Assembly: GCF_008087345.1 (NCBI RefSeq)
Contig: NZ_VHIB01000008.1
Span: 1-64,000 of the forward strand
Reading direction: 5' to 3'
Length of the DNA stretch: 64,000 nucleotides
Origin: Nocardioides caldifontis
GTDB taxonomy: Bacteria; Actinomycetota; Actinomycetes; Propionibacteriales; Nocardioidaceae
Part shown: positions 24,324-33,785 of the stretch, piece by piece
How the letters are laid out: each line of letters opens with the position of its first letter
Position numbering within the stretch: the stretch's first letter is position 1
The notes under the pieces: generated by a model
What the model was told of the DNA's origin: nothing
Database searches by the model: none
The model's input: the letters and a program-made list of their open reading frames with translations, nothing else
Translations under genes and position numbers: made by a program

Positions 24324-25563
24324 GCCCGGTCACGACGTACTTGGTGGAGGTGAGCTCGGGGAGCCCCATCGGACCGCGCGCGTGGAGCTTCTGCGTCGAG
24401 ATGCCGATCTCGGCGCCGAACCCGAACTCCCCGCCGTCGGTGAACCGGGTGCTGGCGTTGACCATCACCGCCGCGGAGTCCACCGCCGCGGTGAACCGCT
24501 GGGCAGCGCTCTGGGAGTCGGTGACGATCGCCTCGGTGTGGCCCGACGAGTAGCGGCGGATGTGCGCGACGGCCGCCTCCAGGGACGGTACGACGGCCGC
24601 GGAGATGTCGAGGGAGAGGTACTCCGCCTCGTGGTCCTCCTCGGTCGCGGCCACCACGCCGTCGTGCTCCTGGAAGGCGGCGTCGCCGTGGATCGTCACG
24701 CCGGCGTCCTGGAGCGCGCGGACGATCCGCGGGAGGAACTCGCCGGCGACCGCCTCGTGGACCAGCAGCGACTCGGCGGCGTTGCAGACCGAGGTGCGGT
24801 GGGTCTTGGAGTTGAGGACGATCCGCTCGGCCATGTCGAGGTCGGCGGCCTCGTCGACGTACACGTGGCAGTTGCCGGTGCCGGTCTCGATGACCGGCAC
24901 CGTCGACTCGAGGACCACCGAGCGGATCAGCCCGGCGCCGCCCCGAGGCACCAGCACGTCCACGAGGCCGCGGGCCCGCATGAGGACCTTCGCGGCGTCG
25001 TGGCCCTCGCCGGGCACCAGCTGGACGACGTCGGCGGGCAGCCCCCCGCTCTCGACCGCCGCGCGCAGGACCTCGACGATCGCGGTGTTCGAGTGCAGTG
25101 CGCTCGAGGAGCCGCGCAGCAGGGCGGCGTTGCCGGACTTCAGACAGAGCCCGGCGGCGTCGGCGGTCACGTTCGGGCGGGCCTCGTAGATGATCCCGAC
25201 CACCCCGAACGGCACCCGCACCTGCCGGAGCTGGAGCCCGTTGGCGAGCGCGGAGCCGCGGACGACCTCACCGACGGGGTCGGGCAGCCCGGCGACCTGG
25301 CGGAGCCCGTCGGCCATCCCCCGCACCCGCTGCTCGTCGAGCCGCAGCCGGTCGATGATCGACTCGGGCGTGCCGCCGGCGCGGGCGGCCGCCACGTCCT
25401 GCTCGTTGGCCGCGAGGAGCTGCGGGACCGCGGCGACCAGCGCGTCGGCCATGGCGTGCAGCGCGGCGTCCTTGCGGTCACGGGTGGCCACCGCCAGCTC
25501 GTGCGCGGCCTCGCGGGCACGCACCGCGACAGCGGTGACGGCGGTCTCGACGTCGGTGGACAT
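24307..25563 (-). CDS. proA: Gamma-glutamyl phosphate reductase ProA
   Basis: Second enzyme of proline synthesis: it reduces glutamyl 5-phosphate to glutamate semialdehyde with NADPH. It is 418 residues, standard length, an aldehyde-dehydrogenase-like fold with catalytic Cys260 in [11 protein letters not shown] and the family segment [20 protein letters not shown]. It lies downstream of proB, with one small unknown gene in between. The ATG at 25563 is clear. Its 3' end overlaps the following CDP-alcohol phosphotransferase gene. Confidence 0.97.
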   Translation of the reverse strand: MSTDVETAVTAVAVRAREAAHELAVATRDRKDAALHAMADALVAAVPQLLAANEQDVAAARAGGTPESIIDRLRLDEQRVRGMADGLRQVAGLPDPVGEVVRGSALANGLQLRQVRVPFGVVGIIYEARPNVTADAAGLCLKSGNAALLRGSSSALHSNTAIVEVLRAAVESGGLPADVVQLVPGEGHDAAKVLMRARGLVDVLVPRGGAGLIRSVVLESTVPVIETGTGNCHVYVDEAADLDMAERIVLNSKTHRTSVCNAAESLLVHEAVAGEFLPRIVRALQDAGVTIHGDAAFQEHDGVVAATEEDHEAEYLSLDISAAVVPSLEAAVAHIRRYSSGHTEAIVTDSQSAAQRFTAAVDSAAVMVNASTRFTDGGEFGFGAEIGISTQKLHARGPMGLPELTSTKYVVTGHGHTR

Positions 25564-25605
25564 GGGGCAAGCCTAGGTGCCGGTGCGCCCGCGGGGCGCG
25601 CGGGT

Positions 25606-25980
25606 TCAGAGGTGGAGCGGGAGGACGGCGAGGTCGGGGCCGTTGTCCGGCTCGAGCCGCTCCTGCCAGGTGTCCTGCTCGACGACCTCGAGGCCGACGA
25701 CCTTCCAGGACGGCAGGGCTGCCTCGTCGCGGTACTCGTTCCACAGCCGCAGCGCGAGCGAGGCCGCATCGACGAGCGTGGCCGCCTCGTCCCAGTAGAC
25801 GATCTCGGCCCGGTCCGCGGAGAAGCGGAGCGAGGTCAGGAAGGGGCGGAGCGCGCTCAGCCGCTGCAGCGCACCCCGCACGATCAGCGGCTCCATCGGC
25901 GAGCCGGCGACCGTGACGGTCACGTGCCACAGACGTGCGTCGTCGGTCACGGTCTCCCCATCCAGTCCTGCAACTACCAC
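25606..25980 (-). CDS. Unrecognised conserved-looking protein between proB and proA
   Basis: Soluble protein of about 124 residues (GTG 25980; GTG 25950 also possible, giving 114), with no membrane helix or cysteine. Alternating strands and helices (VTVTVAGSPMEPLIVRGALQ, then SLRFSADRAEIVYWDEAATL, then WKVVGLEVVEQDTW) suggest a small alpha/beta fold. It sits 42 bases upstream of proA and 79 bases downstream of proB on the same strand. The even codon use and strong frame support a real gene. I do not know the family and assign no function. Confidence 0.7.
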   Translation of the reverse strand: MVVAGLDGETVTDDARLWHVTVTVAGSPMEPLIVRGALQRLSALRPFLTSLRFSADRAEIVYWDEAATLVDAASLALRLWNEYRDEAALPSWKVVGLEVVEQDTWQERLEPDNGPDLAVLPLHL

Positions 25981-26059
25981 CCGCGACCCAGTGTTGCGCC
26001 TCCGCCGGGGTCGCGTCTCCGGAAGTGGCGGATTTTCGGCCCAGGAAGGACCGATCCGG

Positions 26060-27178
26060 TCAGAGGCGGACCAGGACCAGGTCGTCGCGGTGGATGACCT
26101 CGCGCTCGTAGCCGCTGCCCAGCTCGCGCGCCAGGTCGCGGGTGCTGCGGCCCAACAGCGCCGGCAGCTCGCCGGAGTCGTAGTTCACGAGCCCCCGGCC
26201 CACCAGCGCCCCGTCGGCCGCGACGACGTCGACCGGGTCGCCGGCCGTGAACGAGCCGGTCACCGCGGTGATCCCCGCGGGCAGCAGCGACGCCCTGCGG
26301 TCGCGGACCGCGCGGACCGCGCCGTCGTCGAGGACCAACCGCCCCTTGCCCTCGGTGGCGTGCGCCAGCCAGAGCAGCCGGGTCGAGCGGCGCCTGCCGG
26401 TGGCGCGGAAGAGGGTGCCGACCGGCTTGCCGGCCAGCGCCTCCCCCGCCAGCTCCGCGGAGGTGAGCACCACGGGGATCCCCGCGCCGGTGGCGATGCG
26501 GGCGGCCTCGACCTTGGTCACCATGCCGCCGGTGCCCACGCCGGCGGAGCCGGCACGGCCGATGTCGATGCCCTCGAGGTCCTGGGCGCCGCCCACCTCC
26601 TCGAGGAGCCGGGAGCCGGGGCGTCCGGGCTTGCCGGTGTAGAGCCCGTCGACGTCGCTGAGCAGCACCAGGAGGTCGGCGTGGACCAGGTGCGCGACGA
26701 GAGCGGCGAGCCGGTCGTTGTCGCCGAACCTGATCTCGGTCGTCGCGACGGTGTCGTTCTCGTTCACGATCGGGAGCACGCCGAGCTCGAGCAGCCGGGC
26801 GAAGGTCCGGTGGGCGTTCTGGTGGTGGCTGCGCCGGGTCACGTCGTCGACGGTGAGCAGCACCTGGGCAGCGGTGATCCCGTGCTGGGCGAGCGCCTCG
26901 GTGTAGCGGTGCACCAGCAGCCCCTGGCCGACCGACGCGGCGGCCTGCTGGGTGGCGAGGTCGCGGGGGCGGCGGGGCAGCCCCAGCGGGGAGAGGCCGG
27001 CGGCGATCGCACCGCTGGAGACGAGCACGACCTCGGCGCCGCGGGCACGGGCGGTGGCCAGCGTGTCGACCAGCGCACGGAGCCGGCCGGGGTCGATCCC
27101 GCCGGCGGCCGTGGTCAGCGACGACGAGCCGACCTTCACGACGACCCGGCGCGCTGCCGAGACCACCTCCCGGTTCAC
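26060..27178 (-). CDS. proB: Glutamate 5-kinase ProB with PUA domain
   Basis: First and regulated step of proline synthesis: ATP-dependent phosphorylation of glutamate. It has 372 residues: amino-acid kinase domain ([53 protein letters not shown]) and a C-terminal PUA domain (about 275-360). The PUA form is the type usually inhibited by proline. GTG 27178 overlaps the obgE stop by 4 bases; the long frame further upstream is antisense noise. Confidence 0.97.
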   Translation of the reverse strand: MNREVVSAARRVVVKVGSSSLTTAAGGIDPGRLRALVDTLATARARGAEVVLVSSGAIAAGLSPLGLPRRPRDLATQQAAASVGQGLLVHRYTEALAQHGITAAQVLLTVDDVTRRSHHQNAHRTFARLLELGVLPIVNENDTVATTEIRFGDNDRLAALVAHLVHADLLVLLSDVDGLYTGKPGRPGSRLLEEVGGAQDLEGIDIGRAGSAGVGTGGMVTKVEAARIATGAGIPVVLTSAELAGEALAGKPVGTLFRATGRRRSTRLLWLAHATEGKGRLVLDDGAVRAVRDRRASLLPAGITAVTGSFTAGDPVDVVAADGALVGRGLVNYDSGELPALLGRSTRDLARELGSGYEREVIHRDDLVLVRL

Positions 27179-28764
27179 CTCGGCCCCTCCTGACCGTCCT
27201 CCGTCGAGCCCTCCCCCGGGTCCCGCTCGGTCCACACGCTGTTCTGGTCCCACTCCGCGCCGCTCTCGTCGCTCACGCCGCCCTCGCCGGCCAGCGCCTG
27301 GCGGCGGGCCACGTCGGCCCGGGACTCGCCCTCGCCGCGCTCGGCGTACGCGGCGTCGATCGCGCGGCGCCGGCGCACCGACGGCCGCTCCTCGGCGAAC
27401 CGGGCGTCCTCGCCGCGCCGGTCGCCGAGCGCCGTGGCACCGGCGTCGACCATCGGCCGGAAGTCGAACACGACCGCGCTGTCCTCCGGGCCGATGACGA
27501 CGGCGTCGCCCTCGGCGGCACCGAGGGCGAGCAGCCGCTCCTCGACGCCGAGCCGGTTGAGCCGGTCGGCGAGGAAGCCCACCGCCTCGTCGTTGGAGAA
27601 ATCGGTCTGCCGGACCCACCGCTCGGGCTTCTCGCCGCGGACCCGCCACATCGGCTGGCCGGACGGGTCGGAGGTCTCGGTGACGGTGAAGTCGGGCGCC
27701 CCCGAGGCGGCGGGCGGCCGGATGACGATGCGGACCGGCTCCGGGGCAGGGCGCTCGGCGCGGGCCCGGGCGACCACCTCGGCCATCGCGAAGGAGAGCT
27801 CCCGCAGCCCCTCGTGGCTGGCCGCGGAGACCGGGACGACCGTGAGCCCGCGACCACGGAGCTCGTCGATCACCAGGTCGACCATCTCGCGGCCGTCCGG
27901 CACGTCGATCTTGTTGAGGGCGACCAGCCGGGGCCGGTCCTCGAGGCCGCCGTACTTCGCCAGCTCGTTCTCGATCGTGTCGAGGTCGCTGACCGGGTCG
28001 CGGCCGGGCTCCATCGTCGGCAGGTCGATGACGTGCACCAGCGCGGCGCACCGCTCGACGTGGCGGAGGAAGTCGTGGCCCAGCCCGCGCCCCTCGCTGG
28101 CCCCCTCGATCAGCCCGGGTACGTCGGCCACGGTGAAGGTGGTCTCGCCGGCGGTGACGACCCCGAGGTTCGGCACGAGGGTGGTGAAGGGGTAGTCGGC
28201 GATCTTCGGCCGGGCCCGGCTGAGCGCGGCGATCAGGCTCGACTTGCCGGCGCTGGGGAAGCCGACCAGCCCGACGTCCGCGACGACCTTGAGCTCGAGG
28301 GCGATGCTCACCTCGTCGCCGGGCTCACCGAGCAGCGCGAACCCCGGCGCCTTCCGCTTGGAGCTGGCGAGCGCCGCGTTGCCCAGCCCGCCGCGGCCGC
28401 CCTGGGCGACGACGACCTCGGTCCCCGCGCCGACGAGGTCGGCGACCACGTCGCCGTCGAGGGTCTTCACCACGGTCCCGTCCGGCACCGGGAGCACGAG
28501 ATCGGCGCCGTGGGTGCCGTTGCGGTGGCCGCCGGCACCCTGACCACCGTGCTCGGCGCGCCGCTTGGGGCTGTGGTGGTAGTCGACGAGCGTCGTGACG
28601 TCGGGGTCGACGCGCAGGATCACGCTGCCGCCGGGGCCGCCGTTGCCGCCGTCGGGGCCGCCGAGCGGCTTGAACTTCTCGCGGTGGACGCTCGCGACGC
28701 CGTTGCCGCCGCGCCCGGCAGAGACGTGCAGCACGACGCGGTCGACGAAGGTCGGCACGGCCAT
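27175..28764 (-). CDS. obgE: GTPase ObgE/CgtA
   Basis: Ribosome-associated GTPase for 50S assembly and stress control. It has 529 residues: Gly-rich Obg fold (1-160, [14 protein letters not shown]), G domain (P-loop GFPSAGKS 168-175, [13 protein letters not shown]), OCT domain (about 360-440) and a long acidic and charged tail as in actinobacterial forms. It belongs to rplU-rpmA-obgE-proB on the minus strand and couples to proB by GTGA overlap. The start ATG 28764 is clear. Confidence 0.97.
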   Translation of the reverse strand: MAVPTFVDRVVLHVSAGRGGNGVASVHREKFKPLGGPDGGNGGPGGSVILRVDPDVTTLVDYHHSPKRRAEHGGQGAGGHRNGTHGADLVLPVPDGTVVKTLDGDVVADLVGAGTEVVVAQGGRGGLGNAALASSKRKAPGFALLGEPGDEVSIALELKVVADVGLVGFPSAGKSSLIAALSRARPKIADYPFTTLVPNLGVVTAGETTFTVADVPGLIEGASEGRGLGHDFLRHVERCAALVHVIDLPTMEPGRDPVSDLDTIENELAKYGGLEDRPRLVALNKIDVPDGREMVDLVIDELRGRGLTVVPVSAASHEGLRELSFAMAEVVARARAERPAPEPVRIVIRPPAASGAPDFTVTETSDPSGQPMWRVRGEKPERWVRQTDFSNDEAVGFLADRLNRLGVEERLLALGAAEGDAVVIGPEDSAVVFDFRPMVDAGATALGDRRGEDARFAEERPSVRRRRAIDAAYAERGEGESRADVARRQALAGEGGVSDESGAEWDQNSVWTERDPGEGSTEDGQEGPR

Positions 28765-28799
28765 CGTGGTCTCCTCGGGGTCAGGGGGTGGAAAAGCGA

Positions 28800-28830
28800 C
28801 AGACGCCCTGCTGGCTCAGCAGGGCGTCTG
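28800..28830 (-). terminator. Strong hairpin between rpmA and obgE
   Basis: Perfect 13-bp stem with a 5-base loop, starting 24 bases after the rpmA stop. On the minus strand it is followed within a few bases by CTTTT. It would end or reduce transcription from the ribosomal-protein pair into obgE, or act as a processing site. Confidence 0.7.
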
Positions 28831-28853
28831 GCAGGTGATCGGTCCGGCTGAGC

Positions 28854-29111
28854 TCACTCAGCGGCCGGGACGATGTTGACCACGCGGCGGCCACGCTTGG
28901 TGCCGAACTCGACGGCGCCCGCCACCAGCGCGAACAGCGTGTCGTCGCCGCCGCGGCCCACACCGGAGCCGGGGTGGAAGTGGGTCCCACGCTGGCGGAC
29001 GATGATCTCGCCGGCGTTCACGACCTGGCCGCCGAAGCGCTTCACGCCGAGCCGCTGGGCATTCGAGTCGCGACCGTTCTTGGTGGACGCGGCGCCCTTC
29101 TTGTGTGCCAT
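28854..29111 (-). CDS. rpmA: 50S ribosomal protein L27
   Basis: Ribosomal protein of 85 residues whose N-terminal tail reaches the peptidyl-transferase centre. It starts [16 protein letters not shown], the classic L27 start with no cleavable extension of the Firmicutes type, followed by [22 protein letters not shown]. Second gene of the rplU-rpmA pair, 28 bases after rplU. Confidence 0.98.
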   Translation of the reverse strand: MAHKKGAASTKNGRDSNAQRLGVKRFGGQVVNAGEIIVRQRGTHFHPGSGVGRGGDDTLFALVAGAVEFGTKRGRRVVNIVPAAE

Positions 29112-29139
29112 GTCAGTTCCTCGCTCGGGATGTGGTGAG

Positions 29140-29451
29140 TCAGCTTGCGGAGATGTCGGTGACCTTGACCTGGGTGTACTTCTGACGGTGCCCCTGGCGC
29201 TTCCGGTAACCGGTCTTGTTCTTGTACTTGAGGATCGTGATCTTCGGACCCTTGGCGGCGCCGAGGACCTCGGCGGTCACGGACGCCCCGGCCAGCCGGT
29301 CGGCATCGGCGGTGACCTTCTCGCCGTCGACGAGGAGGAGCACCGGCAGGGTGACGGACTCGCCCACACCGTTGGTCACCTTGTCGATCTCGATGACGTC
29401 ACCGACGGCGACCTTCTGCTGGGTTCCGCCACTGCGCACGATCGCGTACAC
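29140..29451 (-). CDS. rplU: 50S ribosomal protein L21
   Basis: Protein of 103 residues that binds 23S rRNA. It starts at a GTG and reads [17 protein letters not shown], the standard L21 beginning; the C-terminal [20 protein letters not shown] rRNA-binding segment is present. It is preceded by about 180 bases holding the rne terminator and presumably the rplU promoter and leader. No clear promoter hexamers are visible. Confidence 0.98.
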   Translation of the reverse strand: MYAIVRSGGTQQKVAVGDVIEIDKVTNGVGESVTLPVLLLVDGEKVTADADRLAGASVTAEVLGAAKGPKITILKYKNKTGYRKRQGHRQKYTQVKVTDISAS

Positions 29452-29588
29452 CGCGACTCACTCTCCTCGGTCGTTCAGTTCCTGGTCAGCCGCACCGACG
29501 CAGCACGCGTCACCGACCGAGAGGTTGGGAGCGGCTGAAGCACGCGGCGAAGGGCACGCAGCGCGCGCCAAGGGTCAAGTCTACGGAA

Positions 29589-29623
29589 CACCGGAGGGGC
29601 GGTCAAAACGGGCCCCTCCGGTG
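29589..29623 (-). terminator. Hairpin after the RNase E/G gene
   Basis: Perfect 12-bp stem (CACCGGAGGGGC / GCCCCTCCGGTG) with an 11-base loop, beginning 11 bases after the rne stop on the minus strand. It is followed by TTCC rather than a real T tract, as is common in GC-rich actinobacteria. Confidence 0.65.
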
Positions 29624-29633
29624 CTCCGCTGGG

Positions 29634-32600
29634 TCACTCGGAGGGGTCCGCCGCGGCGACGGCCCCCGCCGCGGCACCCGAGGGCGGCCCGGCCGGCCGG
29701 CGGGCACCGATGCGCCGCACGGAGGTGACGATGCGGGGCGCGGCCGGGGGCGGCGGGCTCACCGGCTCCTGCTGCTGCTCTCCCGCCGACTCGTCCGCCG
29801 ACGTCTCGGCAGCCGCCTCAGGAGTCGCCTCAGGAGTCGGCTCAGGAGTCGGCTCAGGAGTCGGCTCAGGAGTCGGCTCAGGAGTCGGCTCAGGAGACGG
29901 CTCCGCGGTCGCATCCGCGGTCGGCGCGTCCGCCGACGGCTCGGACGACTGTCCCGGCTCGGAGGCCGGCAGCTCGGCCGTGTCGACCTCCGCCTCGCGG
30001 TGGTGGTGGTCGGACTCCTCGGCCGCCGCCGCCATCGCGGCGAACTCGGCCGGGGTCGGACGGCGCACGGCCGGCTTCGAGTCAGGCTGGTCCGTGCCCT
30101 GGTCCTTGCCCTGGTCCTTGCCGCCCTGGTCCTGGTCGTCCGACCGCCCGCGACCGCCACGGCCGCGCCGGCTGCGCCGCGGCTCCTCCTCGGTCTGCTT
30201 GCGCTTCTGCTCGACCGGCTCCTGGTGGACGTGGAGCCCCCGGCCCTGGCAGTGCTCGCAGGGCTCGCTGAACGCCTCGAGCAGCCCGGTGCCGATCCGC
30301 TTGCGGGTCATCTGCACGAGCCCCAGCGACGTCACCTCGGCCACCTGGTGGCGGGTGCGGTCGCGGCCCAGGCACTCGATGAGCCGGCGGAGGACGAGGT
30401 CGCGGTTGTTCTCGAGCACCATGTCGATGAAGTCGATGACGATGATGCCGCCGATGTCGCGCAGCCTCAGCTGGCGGACGATCTCCTCGGCCGCCTCGAG
30501 GTTGTTCTTGGTGACGGTCTCCTCGAGGTTCCCGCCGGAGCCGGTGAACTTGCCGGTGTTCACGTCGACGACGGTCATCGCCTCGGTGCGGTCGATGATC
30601 AGCGAGCCACCGGAGGGGAGCCAGACCTTGCGGTCGAGCGCCTTCGCGATCTGCTCGTCGATGCGGTACTCCGCGAACGCGTCGCCGTGGGAGTCGTCGT
30701 GCCGCTCGAGCCGCTCGACGAGGTCCGGGGCGATGTGCTCGACGTACTGCTGGACCATGTCCCAGGCGTCGTCGCCGGAGACGACCAGCTTGCCGAAGTC
30801 CTCGGTGAAGAGGTCGCGGACCACCTTGAGGGTGAGGTCGGGCTCGGCGTACAGCACCTGGGGCGCGTTGCCGCTCTCGACCTTGCTCTCGATGTCGGCC
30901 CAGAGCGCCTTGAGCCGCTCGACGTCGCGGGTCAGCTCGTCCTCGCTGGCGCCCTCGGCGGCCGTGCGCACGATCACGCCGGCGCTCTCGGGCACGATCT
31001 CCTTCAGGAGCGTCTTGAGCCGGCTGCGCTCGTTGTCGGGGAGCTTGCGCGAGATGCCGCTGGTGGAGCCGCCCGGCACGTAGACCAGGAACCGCCCCGG
31101 GAGGCTGATCTGGCTGGTCAGCCGGGCGCCCTTGTGGCCGATCGGGTCCTTGGTGACCTGCACCAGGACCGCCTGGCCGGGCTTGAGCACCTGCTCGATC
31201 TTGCGCTGGTTGCCCTCCTTGGCGCCGAGGGACTCCCAGTTCACCTCACCGGCGTAGAGCACGGCGTTGCGGCCGCGGCCGATGTCGATGAAGGCGGCCT
31301 CCATCGAGGGCAGGACGTTCTGCACGCGGCCGAGGTAGACGTTGCCGATCAGCGACGTCTGCGACTCGCGCGCCACGTAGTGCTCGACGAGCACCTTGTC
31401 CTCGAGGACCGCGATCTGGGTCAGGTCGCGCTTCTGCCGGATGACCATGGTGCGGTCGACCGACTCGCGGCGGGCGAGGAACTCCGCCTCGCTGATGATC
31501 GGCGCACGACGGCGGCCGGCCTCGCGGCCCTCGCGGCGGCGCTGCTTCTTGGCCTCGAGCCGCGTGGAGCCGGAGAAGCTGGTGATCTCGTCCTCGGCGG
31601 AGCGCGACTTGCGCACCCGCGTGACGGTGCCCTCGGCGTCGTCGCCGTCGGTGTCGGAGTCCCCCGACCGGCGACGGCGGCGCCGGCGGCGGCTGCTGCC
31701 GCCACCTTCCGACTGGCCCTCGGACGCCCCGTCCGACGTGCCGTCGGCCTGGCCCTCCGCGTCGGAGTCCTCCGACGACTCGTCGGCCTGCTCGTCTCCG
31801 GACTCGTCGTCGGTCGAGCCGGACTGGTCGCCCGAGCCCTCGCCACCGGAGCCCCGGCGCCGGCGACGGCCGCCACGACGACGGCGGCGGCGCGGGCCGG
31901 AGTCGCCCTCGCTCTCCGCGGACTCGTCCTGCTGGTCCTCCTGCTCGTCGTCCTCGGAGCCGGACTCGTCCGGGGCTCCGTCGGTGGTCTCGACCTCGGC
32001 GTCGACCGTGGGCGCGCCGTCGGCCTCGTCAGGAGCACCGGCCGCGACCGCGGCGGCCTCCTCGACGTCCTCCGGCTCGGCGGCCGGCTCGGTGGCAGCG
32101 GCGGCCTCGTCGGTCGCCGAGGTGGTCGCCTTGGCGGCGGCCGTCTTCTTCGTGCTGCGGCGGCGCGTCGTCTTCACCGGCTCCGGCGGCTGGAACAGCG
32201 GCGCGGTCGCGCTCGGCGCGCCCGTGGCCGCGGTGTCCGTGCTGTCCGCGGTGTCCGCGGCCGCGGGGTCGACGTCGGCGTCACGCGTGGGCTCCGGCTG
32301 CTCCGGCGGTGCAGCGGCGGCCTTCTTGGCGGGCGCCTTCCGGGTCCGCTTCGCGGCCTTCTTCGCCGGCTTGGCTGCAGCCTCACCCTCGGTGGCTCCG
32401 TCGGTGGCGGTGTCGGTGGCGGTGTCGGCGGCGGCAGCGGTGGCGTCACCGCCCTCGGCGGGTGACTCGGCCGCGGGCGGCGCGGCGGCGGTCTTGCGGG
32501 TCCGCCGGGCGGCGGTCTTCTTCGCCGGGGGTGGGGTCTCACCCGCCTCGTCGCCGGCGGGCGGCTGGTCGCCGTCGACGGCGGCGGCTGCGGCCTTCTT

Positions 32601-32771
32601 GGTGCTCTTGCGCGGCGCCCGCTTGCGGGGGGCCGGGCGCTCGGCGGCCGGCTGGTCGGCGGCCGCCTCGGCGGCAGGCTGCTCGGTCGGCGCCTGCGGC
32701 TCGGTGGTGCTGTTCGGTTCCTGGTCAGTGGTGCGGTTCCCGGCGTCTGCCTGGGACTGCTCGTCGAGCAT
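29634..32771 (-). CDS. rne: Ribonuclease E/G with long disordered extensions
   Basis: Endoribonuclease for mRNA decay and rRNA/tRNA maturation, 1045 residues from ATG 32771. Residues 1-about 405 are low-complexity: Lys/Ala/Pro/Arg blocks (PRKRAPRKSTKK, PAKKAAKRTRKAPAKK), then Asp/Glu/Ser runs and Arg clusters. The core (about 410-860) has the S1 domain (NVYLGRVQNVLPSMEAAFID), catalytic Asp736 (VVDVNTG) and Asp780 (IVIDFIDM), and the zinc-link C838-x2-C841. The tail (about 860-1045) has an Arg/Gly segment, a Gln/Asp-rich run and a Thr-Pro-Glu-Pro repeat. Known actinobacterial RNase E has catalytic core in the middle; the extensions probably bind RNA and partners. It lies upstream of rplU-rpmA. 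Confidence 0.96.
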   Translation of the reverse strand: MLDEQSQADAGNRTTDQEPNSTTEPQAPTEQPAAEAAADQPAAERPAPRKRAPRKSTKKAAAAAVDGDQPPAGDEAGETPPPAKKTAARRTRKTAAAPPAAESPAEGGDATAAAADTATDTATDGATEGEAAAKPAKKAAKRTRKAPAKKAAAAPPEQPEPTRDADVDPAAADTADSTDTAATGAPSATAPLFQPPEPVKTTRRRSTKKTAAAKATTSATDEAAAATEPAAEPEDVEEAAAVAAGAPDEADGAPTVDAEVETTDGAPDESGSEDDEQEDQQDESAESEGDSGPRRRRRRGGRRRRRGSGGEGSGDQSGSTDDESGDEQADESSEDSDAEGQADGTSDGASEGQSEGGGSSRRRRRRRRSGDSDTDGDDAEGTVTRVRKSRSAEDEITSFSGSTRLEAKKQRRREGREAGRRRAPIISEAEFLARRESVDRTMVIRQKRDLTQIAVLEDKVLVEHYVARESQTSLIGNVYLGRVQNVLPSMEAAFIDIGRGRNAVLYAGEVNWESLGAKEGNQRKIEQVLKPGQAVLVQVTKDPIGHKGARLTSQISLPGRFLVYVPGGSTSGISRKLPDNERSRLKTLLKEIVPESAGVIVRTAAEGASEDELTRDVERLKALWADIESKVESGNAPQVLYAEPDLTLKVVRDLFTEDFGKLVVSGDDAWDMVQQYVEHIAPDLVERLERHDDSHGDAFAEYRIDEQIAKALDRKVWLPSGGSLIIDRTEAMTVVDVNTGKFTGSGGNLEETVTKNNLEAAEEIVRQLRLRDIGGIIVIDFIDMVLENNRDLVLRRLIECLGRDRTRHQVAEVTSLGLVQMTRKRIGTGLLEAFSEPCEHCQGRGLHVHQEPVEQKRKQTEEEPRRSRRGRGGRGRSDDQDQGGKDQGKDQGTDQPDSKPAVRRPTPAEFAAMAAAAEESDHHHREAEVDTAELPASEPGQSSEPSADAPTADATAEPSPEPTPEPTPEPTPEPTPEPTPEATPEAAAETSADESAGEQQQEPVSPPPPAAPRIVTSVRRIGARRPAGPPSGAAAGAVAAADPSE
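29821..29904. repeat. 12-bp tandem repeat in the RNase E/G tail (seven copies)
   Basis: Seven units close to GGAGTCGGCTCA, five of them identical, run head to tail. In frame they encode Thr-Pro-Glu-Pro repeats at residues about 959-982 of the RNase. Unit length 12 keeps the frame, so copy number can drift between strains without breaking the gene. Confidence 0.9.
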
Positions 32772-32970
32772 GTAACTCCTCGGACCGCGACGCCTCGGGC
32801 GCACGCGGTGCGTGTCGGTCGCCCGGACGTTGCCGCCCGAGCGCAAGCCTGCGGGTCGCTCCACGGGTTCGCGGAGCGAGCGGCGACCTCCACCGCCTGA
32901 GCGTCGACGAGGGAACTGTCGGCTCGACCGCGGTCAGCGGCGTCTGCGTCCCGGAGCTGTCACCATCCGG

Positions 32971-33711
32971 TCACACCGCGTCGCGGTCGGGCGCCAACGG
33001 GTCCCCCACCGTGCCGGTCCCTTCGTCCAACGGACCCTGCGCGAGCCGCTCGAAAAGTGCAGCGGAGCCTGCGTGGAGCCCGGAGGCCTCGCGGATGCCG
33101 GCGAGGACGTCGTCGGGTCTCACGGACGGCGAACCGTGCCGTAGGACCACCTCGAGTATCGCACACCGGTCGTCATTGTCCGTGATGTCGGCTACACGGA
33201 GCGTCACGACGGCGTGCCGGGCGTCGAACCCGCGCACCCCCTTCTTGGTCATCCGCTCCACCACGACCTCGTCGCGGGCGAGGAAGGCGGCGACCGCTTC
33301 CTCGAGCGCGGACCGGTCGGCCTCGAGCCGGTGGATCCGCCACACGCTGGCCTCGAGCCGGTCGGCGAGCGCCCCGCCGGAGGACTCGACGACGTCCAGC
33401 ACGTCGAGCCCGGGGGGCAGCGCCTCGTCGAGCCGCCGTGCCACCTCCGTCGGGTCGACCTCCTCGCGGAGCCCGATCTCGAGGTACTCCGCCTCGCTGG
33501 CCGAGCCCGTGGGCGCGGCACCGCCGTACGAGATCCGCGGGTGGGGGTTGAACCCCGAGGAGTACGCCATCGGCACCCCTGCGCGCACCAGCGCACGCTC
33601 GAAGGCGCGCGAGAAGTCGCGGTGGCTGGTGAAGCGCAGCCGCCCCCGCTTCGCGTAGCGGATCCGGAGCCGCTGCACCGGTGGGGCCTGCTGCTCGGGC
33701 TGGTCACGCAC
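32971..33711 (-). CDS. TIGR03936 family radical SAM-associated protein (DUF2344)
   Basis: Protein of 246 residues from GTG 33711. The conserved start RIRYAKRGRLRFTSHRDFSRAFERALVRAG and SSGFNPHPRISYGGA identify DUF2344/TIGR03936. In many bacteria this domain is adjacent or fused to the TIGR03960 B12-binding radical SAM protein and lies just before rne/rng, as here; the role is unknown, perhaps tied to RNA. In this genome the partner gene is 0.8 kb upstream and separated by an opposite-strand gene. The frame is open up to 33753, but the GTG is nearer the conserved region. Confidence 0.92.
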   Translation of the reverse strand: MRDQPEQQAPPVQRLRIRYAKRGRLRFTSHRDFSRAFERALVRAGVPMAYSSGFNPHPRISYGGAAPTGSASEAEYLEIGLREEVDPTEVARRLDEALPPGLDVLDVVESSGGALADRLEASVWRIHRLEADRSALEEAVAAFLARDEVVVERMTKKGVRGFDARHAVVTLRVADITDNDDRCAILEVVLRHGSPSVRPDDVLAGIREASGLHAGSAALFERLAQGPLDEGTGTVGDPLAPDRDAV

Positions 33712-33785
33712 GGTCCTCGACCCTAGCCGCTGCCGGAGGAGCCGCCGAGACACGGGTCGGGGCCGCGGCTCTAGGCTGGCTCCCC

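Noticed and set aside
29452-29588. TTGACC-like -35 element upstream of rplU
   Set aside because: No -10 hexamer at the right distance; too weak to call as a promoter.
32856-32879. 7-bp hairpin (TCGCTCC/GGAGCGA) between the TIGR03936 gene and rne
   Set aside because: 92 bases from the nearest stop, with a long loop and no T tract; not distinguishable from chance in GC-rich DNA.
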